Shown: positions 36,431 to 47,494 of the stretch, piece after piece
How the letters are laid out: each line of letters opens with the position of its first letter
Position numbering within the stretch: position 1 is the stretch's first letter
Origin: Callaeas wilsoni
Taxonomy: Eukaryota > Chordata > Aves > Passeriformes > Callaeidae
Direction: 5' to 3'
Length of the DNA stretch: 64,000 nucleotides
Assembly (NCBI GenBank): GCA_013398955.1
Contig: VWPU01011588.1
Location: forward strand, 186,001 to 250,000
Made by a program: the position numbers and the translations under genes
Notes under the pieces: model-generated
Seen by the model: only the letters and a program-made list of their open reading frames with translations
The model's database searches: none
Told to the model about the DNA's origin: nothing

Positions 36431-39427
36431 CTGCAATATCTTCTGCTTATGCTGCTGCCTAAGAATCAGATATACGTACACTGAGCTGTATACATAGATA
36501 CCTAAATTGTGTCTTGTAAAGCCACATGAACACCATGAAATTAATATATACTGAATATTAAATACATAAATATTGGCTGGGGCTTGCCCTAGTTTAGGTG
36601 TTTAAAAATTAGGTATCCAGACTAAGTCATGGCTCTTTTTGAGCTCTGTGCAGTCAGCCCTGGCTGCATATACATCCCACCTGCCTTATACACCTATTTT
36701 ATAGTGAGGTTAATTATTTTCTCTTTATCCTAGCCACTGCCTTAGCTGGCTGTCTTAAATTAAGCTTGTAATTTTAATTACTGTCATAAATCTGCAATTT
36801 CCCATTGGAAACCGTAAAAGGAATTTTTGCAAATCCCACATAGAATTTAATGGCAATAGTTTATTTTTAGTAATGGTTATTCTGCTAGGTGTTCAGTTAA
36901 TATCCACATTAGGACACAGTGAACTAGATTAAAGAAGATCTCTGTAGAGAATTAGAGATTCCAGCTGTATTGGAGAATGAGGGGACTGACTTATAGCTCC
37001 ACACTACCTGGTGCAGGCAGCAGGTTGGCAGCATCCAGGGAACAGCTGAAAACGTCCTGCTAATAAAGATGCAGGCCAGCATAAATCTCTAAATAGCTTC
37101 ACCCAAGTCAGCAGGCAGTTGACCACCTACTTTTGATGAGTAGAGCCTCTTGTGACATGAAGTGTATCACATGCATGTGTGCTAATGAAAAGTGGTTGGA
37201 AGAGCTTGCCCCTACTGGAATCACAGCACCTGTCTAAAGGTCGTGTTTCCACCTAATGCTGGGGGAAGGAGGGCACAGTGCTAGGAGCAATTCTTACAGC
37301 TCTGCTTCTGTCCTGGCAATACAAATGCTGCCAGCCAGAGATGACACATGTGCACAAAACTGTGATACAAGGTATTTCATACTGATGCGTAAGGGTACTT
37401 TTCCTCTCGGCTAATACAAACAGTCAGTGTATTCTGTAGGGGAGTACTGGTGATAATAAAGGGAAAACAACACTTGACAGGGCTTCTTTGCAGAAGAATT
37501 CCAGTCATATATATGTCAATCACCAAGCAGTACTTTTTGCGAAATATATATTGCAGACAGTGTTCAGCTTGCAGCTTGCACAGAGCTAAGTCCTTGCTCT
37601 ACCACACCATCCACTGCAATGAAATTCCAGAATTCAAAAGTATTTCTTAACCATGGACACTAAAGTCTGTGAATTTTCAATACAGAAAACAATGACAATG
37701 CTGAGGTACCTGCATATTTAATGACTCCATTATTCTCTATCTAGTAGTCTACTTTGCTTTTAATGTTATTGGGGTATGAAATACTTTTAACAGATAAGTT
37801 TTTCCACAAGACAGACTTTCCTAGCTGGGAAAAAACAAATTAGAGAATATCAGGGATGTACTAGCAGGGCATCATGCCAGCACTTTTGATTCTTTCAGGG
37901 GAAAAAAAGGAAGAAAGAGAAAAAAGTAAAGGGAGAATGGCAAAATTATACTGGAAGTAGGAAGTAATATGCATTATATTAACCAAACAAACTTTGTGCT
38001 GAAAGATTAGTGTACAGAATGTCATGCAGAAAGAATCACATGACACTAAGGAATGGAATAACTGAAAGAAGATAAACTTTAATAAGGATTAGTAGTAATA
38101 GGAGATTTGAATAGAGTAATAATAAAAATGCTGTTCCTTTTGCATGAAGATTTTTGTGCCAACAAGGATTTCTGATACAAACCTCATCATAGGAAAGCCT
38201 CTTCACATTTATATCACATAATAGAGGAAATTTAATGTGACTAGTGACAAAGTTGAAACTACTGGTGCAATGTGGACCAGAAAAGGAAAAATGTAGTAAT
38301 AGAAATCCAGTGACATACAGTGTGAACGGAGAAGTATAAATGATATAGAAATGGATATAAACTAGCCAGGAATAAAGATAAGCTAAAAAGACCCATTAGG
38401 TTCTTAAGACAGTTATATGGTTTCATCTTCTTCTATAAAGCAGTAGAAAGCAGTAAGAATGAAAAAAAACAACCAAACAAGAAGATTGTCTTTAAAGCTA
38501 AGATTTGTAAATTAATAATTTTATAAACCAACATTCTGGAGAAACAAATTACTAGATCTGAGGATTAAGGATATCCCTTCCAATCACACATTCGTATTTT
38601 GAGAAAGTTGGAAAATATATTCTTGTATGTCAAAGATGATAGCATCTTTATTCAGCAGTATGTGCAGTGCACCTGGAGAATGTTGTGAACATTTTAAGGT
38701 GCCTGAGAATGAATCAAAGACAATTCACATGCCTTGTTATCCAAAATGAGATGATTGAAACCTTGGGAACAAATTGCAACAATTATTTTTGAAACTATTC
38801 CTAGGACATGGTCTATTTCTGCTGTAGTATATGAAGCAAGAGATTCTTACAACAAAAAACCCAGCTCTGCTTAGCCAGAAGCCTTGTCATTTCAGATGAA
38901 CTCTCACTAACATCTATAGGTAAGCTTACACTTGTAAGGATGCACAGGATGTAACAAAAAATGGAGAAATGAGGAACTGAGCCTGTGGAACAGCATCTGA
39001 TTTTAGCTGTCTCCACGGTGTTTCAACTACATCAAAAATTCTGAATCTTCTTGAAAGATTAGATGTTTCAGCAACAAAGGTCAGGCTTTTATTAAAATCA
39101 CATATAATTCACAGTCCAATTGAATTGATAAAAGCTACAACTTACCTTGAAAAATTAGTAATTGAGCTATTCAGAACGCTTGGATAATTCAGGAAAAGTT
39201 CACCAAGTAATAAAAATAGAGACACCTCTAAGTCAAGTTTGGTAAAGATGGCTTTCTTTCAGTGTAAGTTATTTTACAAAGGTCAGCATTTGACAAGGAT
39301 TTGAAGTGAAAGACTAAAATATTAATAGCCTCCTAACAAATCCAACTGTGGTAGAAGGTACATATTCCCAACTTTCAGAAGTGCAGTCCATTACTCAGCC
39401 TACAGAGAGATCACTGATTTGAGCACA

Positions 39428-39896
39428 GAAAGATACTAAACTATTGGAGAGTGTCCAAAGGAGAGAAACAAAAATGTTGAAGGGCCTTGAGTGGAAGCTG
39501 TATGAGGATCACCTGAGGTCACCTGGTCTGTTCATCCTGGAGGAGACTGAGGGGACACCTCATTGCAGTTACAACTTCCTTGTGAGGGGAAGAGGAGGGG
39601 CAGGCACTGATCTCTTCTCTGTGGTGACCAGTGACAGGACCCGAGATAATGGTCTAACTTTTTGTCAGGGGAGGTTTCAGTTGGATATTATATAAAGGTT
39701 CTTGCCCTGGAGGGTGGTTGGGCACTGGAACAGGTTCCCAGAGAAGCAGTCAAAGCACCAAGCCTGTCTGAGTGCAAGAAGTGTTTGGACAATTCTCTAG
39801 GCACATGGTGTGACTCTTGGAGATGGTCCTGTGCAGGGCCAAGAGTTGGACTTGAAGATCCTTGTGGGTTCCTTCTAACTCAGCTTATTCTGTGAT
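39428..39896 (+). mobile_element. CR1 LINE 3' fragment
   Basis: It starts in the ORF2 C-terminal region (LESVQRRETKMLKGLEWK) and runs through the 3' UTR words GCCAAGAGTTGGACTTGAAG and CTAACTCAGCTTATTCTGTG. The coding part is split between two frames (39444-39695 and 39662-39895). Confidence 0.94.
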
Positions 39897-40390
39897 CTCA
39901 AGAATTGGCAGTTCAACAGCAACACCAGGGCCCTGAGGACACAAAGGTTTTGGCTCTGATCAGCCTGCCCAGAGGCGTCCCCACACCCTGCTGGTGTCCA
40001 CATCACCTCCAGCCTTGGGTCTGACCTTCCTCTTAGAATAGCTGAATATCATCCTCTTTTTGGTCCTACTTCCTTTTGCTCCCGGCTGGGCTCCCTGTTT
40101 GTATGCTGGACCAATATTTTGCCACATCTAGGACTATAGACAGAGCCTCTCACTGACAGTCAGCTCTGCTACCCCAGCACAGCCTGACCTCACGTCCCAG
40201 ATCCCAGCCTGGAGGAAGTAGCTGGCTCTTGCTGCTCCCTGTGCTGTAGCACACCAGTACATCTGAATTAAAACAAGAATACCCCAACAAAACAAAAAGA
40301 AAGAAAAAACAAACTGGAAAAGCTCCAAAGAAATCAAAGTCATTGGAGCTAATGCTGCAAGGAGGTACAGCTTCAGCACTTGCTTGTCTC
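39897..40390. other. GC-richer unique segment between two CR1 copies
   Basis: This roughly 500-bp stretch is visibly richer in G+C than its surroundings. I could not match it to a repeat family or a gene. Confidence 0.4.
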
Positions 40391-40505
40391 AAAGAATCAC
40401 AAAATCACAGAATCATCAAGGCTGGAAGAGACCTTCAAGATCATCTAGTCCAACCATCAATCTAGCACCACCATAACCACCCATAAACCAGATGCCCAAG
40501 TTTGA
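40391..40505 (-). mobile_element. CR1 LINE 3' end fragment
   Basis: The plus strand reads AAAATCACAGAATCATCAAG, then GAAGAGACCTTCAAGATCAT and CTAGTCCAACC. This is the reversed CR1 3' UTR and tail. Only about 115 bp are kept. Confidence 0.88.
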
Positions 40506-43500
40506 ATGCTTGGTGGGACAATCCTGGCTAAAGTTCAAACCAGATTAAAACTGCTGAGTTACAATTTCAAAGTTCTACAAGAGCTGTTAATGATAATTTG
40601 TCTTTAGAACTGTAATTTTCTTTTTTCTTTTTTTTTTTTTGCTTGTACCTCTGTTTTATCTTTCGCTTCTATGTGTATTAAATCAGTGCCATCCGGAGTG
40701 CCATAGTGAAATGTTATTTCATGTTTAAAACAGTCCTGTTAAATGCAGAAATGGCAACATTTATAAATTTTTTCGATTTCTACTATAACTCTCACAAGCC
40801 TGCTAGTAAAGGGTATATGAGTTGAGTACCTGTGTCATGAGGTTGAGACCAAACATTTAAAAGTCTGAAGATTTTACAGAATACTCTGCCTTTAATAACA
40901 ACACTGGAAAGGTTTCAGTCATTAATCAGAGAGTTTTGGTACTGGATACTGAGGAATCACTTGAAAAAAAACACTGTGAGAAACACTGGGCAGGTGATAG
41001 GAAGACATAACAGCAGAATTACCTTTGTGAAATTAGTGTCAACAACTGTCTTAGTAAATCATGCTCATGTCCCATGTTCGAAGTGCGTGTGGACAAACTG
41101 GTTGAATTTTGTGGTAGAAGTATCATAGTGGGAAGCCAGGGGAATACTCACTCTGAGCAATGGAGGAACATATCCTTTATATCTCTGCAGTCTTTTTCTC
41201 AACACATTATAGCCTTGGTTCTTGGTATGTTCGTAACTCGTCTCAGAGTTAATTATGTACCTATAGAAGGAATGGATGCTAATAAGGACTAGCAACAAAA
41301 TCTCTGAGTAGACAGAGTCACCTCTCATCATTGGTCTCTTGTTTTGTTTCTAAGTGGGCTGGCTGTTCTGAGCTGACCTATCATGCTGCTCAGGTTACTG
41401 TGTTAGGTCGCTGTTGATATGAACGGCAGCTGACTGAAAATTAGTGGGGGCATCAGGAGGACTTCCCCATGAATACTAGCTTTGTGGTTTGGGTTTTGTT
41501 TTTGTTTATTTGGTTGGTTTTTTTGTTTTTGTTTTGTTCTGTTTCTTGTTGTTTTTTTTTTTTTTTTGTTTGTTTGTTTTTTTGATTATTTTTGTGGGTG
41601 TGTTTCTTTTTTGGTTTGTTTTTGTTTTGGTTTTGGTTTTTTCTGATGCACTTAGGATGTCTGGCTTTGTGTTTTAAATAACTGCAGTGAGTGAAAGTGC
41701 AAATAACTGAAATGCAGGTTCATCAGCAAAGCCACAATAGAAGGTGAATGAAACTAAAGATTTTGTAAAAGTGCATTTTCTGGGCATTTTTCCTGATAGG
41801 CAGTGTGGTGGCAGTTTGTTTTCACTAATCTTATTGCTCATCAATTCTCATGTTTATAGCAAGAAGACAAGTGAATTGTGGCTGATTTATAGATCTTTAG
41901 AGAGGCCTGAAGGTGCAACTTTTAAATTCTTTTCAGGTTCAGACATTGTCTTACAGCTTTAAAATGGTTACTGCTGCTGCCTAAAGATTTTAATCAAATT
42001 TGCTGACTCTCTAGATAAGTCCACTGCTGTTTTGAAGCACATTGTTTCCATGTCCATGTCAAACTGTTATCTGTTATTAGAGTAATAGGAGGAAATAGAA
42101 AACAATAGTTGCAAATTTTGGAAGCTGTCACATTCATGTCATCATTAATTTTGATTTATTTACGTTTATTCCGGAACCATCTCTGTAAACGGTAGGAAGG
42201 AGAAGTCAGAAAAATGTCAGGTCCTATCAAAAAAAAGGAGAAGATTATTAAAAGGGAGGAAGGAGATGAAAACAGTAATTTAAATGCCAGTACAAGTGAC
42301 AAGCTTGTTAACCTGCACAGTCCATGACAAATAAGAACAATTGAGATGGGTGTAACAGTGGCGGTGGCAGAAACTCAATCAAGTTTTAAGCAAAAGTATA
42401 GAGAATAAATCTTTACATCTACAAATAATACAGGAGCTCTTCTGTGCTCTGTCTACCAGTGTGACTGCAATACACATATGCACCCTTGGATGAAACACGT
42501 CAGACAGCAGTGTTTAGTGGTAGTCTCATCCAGCTTTTTGGACATGTCTTGCTTGTTTTTTTCGGTTCTGGGTTTAAATAGCTGTAGTCCTTACAGTATT
42601 GAAGCTAGCTCGTTTAAAAGTAGTTTCAGGTATAACTACTGAACTCTTGTGACAGAAAAATCTTTACTAGAAGGATTCCCATTAGGAGGATTTGCAAGGA
42701 AGTTTCCTTTTAAACTTTAAAAGTGTCAGGCCAATATTAACTATTGCTTATAAACAAAGTAGTACACAAGTGGGAGGAAGAAGCAGAATACCTTCCTCTA
42801 TCTCATTAGTAGAGGAAAGTTAGAAGTGTGCCTTTTTTTTACTGTCTGCCTTTTCAAAGAGTTGTAAGTGAGCAGAAAAAACATTTCTAAAGTGTCTGTG
42901 AACTTGTCTCTGTGAATGGTAAGGCCAAAATTTTAGGATCTATTTAACATTTAATATAAAGGTCAAGCATTAAAAAAAGGTAAAATATGCCCATATGATG
43001 GCTCAGTAGGAATGTGCTAAAGAAGACTGCTGAATCTGGTTTTCCATTACAAAGAAAATAAAAATTTCAGACTAGTACTGTCCCCAACACATTCGCCTCA
43101 ATATGAGGCTTTCCATTAATTTCAATGAGAATTGGATCTATCCTTCTACTCTCTAGGCCAAGCAATGATACCAGTCAGTCTTTAAAACCATGATTTATTC
43201 TAAATGCAGCCTGCAGAATGTTACCATCGAAGCATTCTTTTGTGCTTAAAATAGTGTGTCTTTTCAGATGGAAAATACAGAATTTGCAGTCAGAATCAGC
43301 ATTGGACTCATGCTTGTGTTATTGCTTCTCACTTCTAAAGATGTCAGCTTTTAATGGGCCAGAGTATGCCACTGGAATGGGCAGCCAGACTCCCTGGTTG
43401 TGAGTTAGGATAACATCTGTCTTTTCAACTTGCTTTGGCAAAGGAAGCATGCACAATTTTTTGTTATTCCAGAAGCCCTTGAAGCATGAAGAACATGAAG

Positions 43501-43633
43501 TTCCAATGAACTGGAACTTCTTCATTCCACTGATGCTGTGAATAGTTGATTTCTTTTCTTTTCTTATGTTTTTTTTCTCTATCGTTCCCTGATATTTTTT
43601 TCTCTGTCTTTGGCAATTTTGGTGAAGCTTTTA
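40506..43633. other. Unique AT-rich sequence
   Basis: No repeat family was seen apart from the T-rich run at 41487-41642. A weak minus-strand exon candidate lies at 43333-43477. Confidence 0.4.
41487..41642. repeat. T-rich (TTTTG)-type low-complexity region
   Basis: The plus strand is almost entirely T and G in irregular TTTG/TTTTG units. It gives a spurious phenylalanine-rich frame. Confidence 0.93.
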
Positions 43634-44645
43634 TCACAGAGTCACAGAACAAGCTGATTTGGAAGGGACCCTCAAGGAATATCGAATCCAACTCTTAGCG
43701 CTACACAGCACCATCCCCAAGAGTCACACCACGTGCCTGAGGGTATTGTTCAAACACTTTTTAAATTCTGTCAGGCTGGTGCTGTGACCACTTCCCTGGG
43801 GAGCCTGTTCCAGTGCCCAACCATGCTCTGGGGGAATATTTTTTTTAATCCAACCCAAACCTCCCCATACACAACTTCAGGCCATTCCCTTGAGTCCTGT
43901 CACTGGTCACTACAGAGAGAGATCAGTGCCTGCCCCTCCTTTTCCCCTTATGAGGAAGTTGTAGCTGCAATGAGGTCTCCCCTCAGCCTCCTCTTCTACA
44001 GGATGAACAGACCAAGTGACCTCAGCTGCTCCTCATATGGCTTCCCTTCAAGATCCTTTACCATCTTTGTTGTCCTCCTTTGGATGCTCTCTAATAGTTT
44101 AATATCTTTCTTATACCGTGGCACCCAAAACTGCCCCCAGGACTTGAGGTGAGGCTGTCCCAGTGCGGAGCAGAGCGGGACAATCCCCTCCCTTGCCTGG
44201 CTGGCCATGCTGTGCCTGTGCCCCTGAGCTGGCCCCTCAGTTGGCCCTCCTGGCTGCCAGGGCACTGCTGGCTCATATTCAACTTGTCATTGACCAGGTC
44301 CTCAGGTCCCTTTCCATAACAGTGGTCTCCAGCCTCTCATTTCCCAATCTGTCAGTAGGTCCAGCATTGCTCCATCCCAGGTGCAGAATCCAGCACCTTC
44401 CCTGGTGCTGGATTCTTCACATGGTTGCACCAACTTCACATGGTTGGTGATTGCCCAGTCCTCTAATTTGTTGAGGTCTCTCTGCAGGTACTTTCTGCCT
44501 TCCAGGGAATCTACAGCTCTCCCAGTTTTGCGTCATCTTTGCATTTGGTCTAGTATCCCTTACAGTCCTACATCCAGGTCATTTATGAAGATGTAGAAGA
44601 GCACAGGGTTTGCCGTACCCCACTAATGACAGGTCTGATCTCATC
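43634..44645 (-). mobile_element. CR1 LINE fragment, 5'-truncated
   Basis: The tail TCACAGAGTCACAGAACAAG on the plus strand is followed by the reversed 3' UTR and ORF2 C-terminus ([20 protein letters not shown] on the minus strand). It ends in the reverse-transcriptase region near 44645. Frames are broken in several places. A 12-bp perfect hairpin has arisen inside it at 44386-44415. Confidence 0.94.
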
Positions 44646-47048
44646 CCACTTGAGACAATCTTAGTTGATATACAGGATAGAAATCCTTCATCCTTACATT
44701 ATTTAAATTTTAAAATTAAAATTTTAATAAAGTTGAAAATAGTCTTTACTCCATAAATGATGCTGGCATGCATGTATGACATACTGAAATTATCATTCAA
44801 GCAAGCTGTTTGTATATTTTTGCATGTGTCATGCTTTAAAACCACACAGTATTATTTGGCTTCTAACATTTAGAGCTAAATAGAAATAGTGAAGTGAAAA
44901 ACAGTACTTGATAAAAAAGCAGAATGCAGATGGCTCTTTAGCAAAGACCAGCCTAATTTTGGTGAGTTTTTATAACACAGGATAAACTGAAGGGTTGAAG
45001 AGAGCAGAGGAGGAGGAAGTAAGATGGTCAGATGTACAATAAACCTGAAGAAAGGCAATTGTAATGGAGCATGGAAAAGAGCAACTAGTTGCACTGAGGT
45101 AGAGGTGATGCCGCTGCTGGGAGTCCTGATTACTCCCAAAAGATATTTTGGGATGTGCTTCAGCTTCTTAACATTCTCCCAGCTTCAACACTGGGCTGGT
45201 CTCAGCATTGACTACCTGCACTGTTAAGGGACAGCGGCCCCTCTAAAACCTGGAGATCAAGAACAAATCCCTGAGCGAACAGGGATGTCCAGAAAACCCT
45301 TCACCTTTCTTCCAGCATAATTTGGATGTTATCCAGACCTTGTGATGGTCATTTTCTATACAGTGTTTTTCACTAAAGGACTAAAGGTGGGACCAAACAC
45401 CACGTACTTCCAGCTGAGTCTGAGATGGAGTATTTCAGGTGCAGCAATACCTTTGAAATGTAGACCTCCAGAAACAACCAAGGACAGTGTTCTTTGTGGC
45501 ATAATGTTATTACATGTGACACATTTTGACAGACCTCTTTTATGTGCTTTTAGCCTATGGCAATATGTTATGGAGAGAAGAATTCACTGACATATCCAAG
45601 AAAAGAAACCCAATGCATAAAAAATTGAAATGACAAGGTTGACAAGGTTATTTTTTAGCTTTTGTTGCATTATGATAATAACTAACAAACTATTATGCTG
45701 CATCTAAAGCTTCATAGGATAAGCAATGCCTTTTTCTCTCATATTCTCTTCACTACACTTCAATATTTGCTTTAGAATCTTTCTCTTCTTCTCCCAGTAG
45801 AGTAAAATAAAGGATTTTGTAGTTTGTTCACTAAAAATCCTTCTCTGTAGCGTTGCATTTTGTGTCTTCTGTTAGTGTTGATAGCTTTTTTTGTTTGGTT
45901 TAGTTCTTAGATTGCTTATTTGTTGATGTTACCATCTTGCCTTCTGAATCCAGGAAGGGAAAGTACCACCGCAGCAGCTTCCAGGGCTATTTCTCAAGCA
46001 AGAAAGGTTCTTTGTTTTTGTGTGTACCTGCACACTTCTCCTCCTATGAGCCCATTGCAGTCACTACTGTGCTTTCTCCATCTTCCCACTTCAGAGACTT
46101 CAGTCAGTCTTTCCTAAGTAATACTTGACTAAAAGTGGAGGCATACATGATGAGATCCTTCCCTAACTAGGTTTAATAAATGAAGATGGTTTGTGACTCC
46201 TTGAAGATGTCGACTATTGTTGCGATTAGATCTTTGCTTTTTTATTCTTAATAGTAACTTCCTTTTTTACCCCTTCTGTCTGTTTGTTTTTAACAGACTA
46301 TATAAAACCTTAAAATGGATCAGCCTAGATAAAATCTCTATGAATGGATATTATTCACTGAATTCTATGGGCCATTTAAATAAGCTTGCTTAAAATAGTG
46401 CTAAAAATTTAAAGTAAAAAGTTAATAGGGAAAAAAATCAATCTCCAAAATCACATGCACAGATAGGCTCTGCAGATCTACTGGTTCCTTTCTTTTTTTT
46501 CAACAATATGAAAAACCTCTTTCATGAAACACAATGTGGAACTAGCTAACTCGTAACAAGCTTCTGAAGCACTAACACATATGCCATATCTGTCTTGTGC
46601 CTGTAACATTTTGTAAACAACTGTATTTGATGTTTGCTGCTGCTTCTTTGATCTTGTAAAATCCACCACAGAGATATGAATATGTTCAACAAAATCTGAG
46701 AATATTTATTTTCTAGTTACGGCAGTCACATTGTATCATTAGAAATTTGTTTCCCCACTAATGATACATCATTTCAAGTGATGCATTCTCGATAAGGGAA
46801 TCAAATTCACTTATGACAGATTTTGAAGTTCAGAGGTAAGATCAATAATTTCTCAAGCCATCATGAAACAGCTGTAGAATGCATCTGCACACACAAAGAA
46901 AACAAACTGGAAGGGTTATTTTAAATAAAACTATAAAAAGTCTTGATCACTGTCAGAAAAATCTGTATCTGTTTCAGAACAATCTGCATTCTTTTTCTGT
47001 GAAGAATACACAGACGACACAGTGTATCTGTATTAAAATACCTGATAG
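44646..47048. other. Unique AT-rich sequence
   Basis: There is no confident gene or repeat. A weak minus-strand exon candidate with a strong pyrimidine tract lies at 44908-44986. Confidence 0.4.
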
Positions 47049-47494
47049 TGATGCCTTAGGATTTTAGCTCTATATTTTCATATATTTGTAATCCTGCAAT
47101 TCTTTAGCGTGTAACTCTGAGCTCCATATAGAGTGTTAGCAACTGCTTTTCCCATTTTGATCAGACACAATTCCTCTCCAGGCCTGAGAATCAAGGACAC
47201 CTCACTGTCTCAGGCCCCAAGGAATGTAAGCAAAAGTAAGTTGGGGGGGAGCAAACTAAGAGAATGGGACTCCACTACCTGAAACTGTAATTGGACAATT
47301 AACCTCTGATATGCAAATGGACAAAACTTATATCTGTCCCAAAAACATGTGACTGTCGTCCATCCTGGGTGTAGTCTCTGTGAGACTCCTGCACTGCCCA
47401 AGGTGTACCCTGTAAAGGCCTTTCAATAAATATCTACCCTTTATCCTTTCCCTCTGTCTAGCCTCTGTTCCAGGTCAGCCTCTACAAGGCATCA
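47049..47494 (+). mobile_element. Solo LTR, same ERV1-like family as 14497-14933
   Basis: It has the same TGATGCCTT...AAGGCATCA ends as the 14.5-kb copy and the same internal order. ATTTTAGCT follows the 5' end, then CACCTCACTGTCTCAGGCCC, ATATGCAAAT and AATAAA at 47425-47430. The flanks are ATAG on both sides (47045-47048 and 47495-47498), an exact 4-bp target duplication. It is oriented opposite to the first copy. Confidence 0.87.

Larger units (their letters stand above)
27907..39427. other. Unique AT-rich sequence
   Basis: No confident gene or transposon was seen in 11.5 kb. It holds A-rich runs, a (CA)n microsatellite, an X-box-like site and most of the weak minus-strand exon candidates described under findings. 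Confidence 0.4.

Noticed and set aside
38851..38913. Minus-strand exon coding a serine-rich peptide
   Set aside because: Its intron to the better candidate at 38930-39040 would be only 16 bases long, so both cannot be exons of one transcript.
43733..44152. 139-codon plus-strand open frame
   Set aside because: It is antisense to the minus-strand CR1 ORF2 C-terminus.
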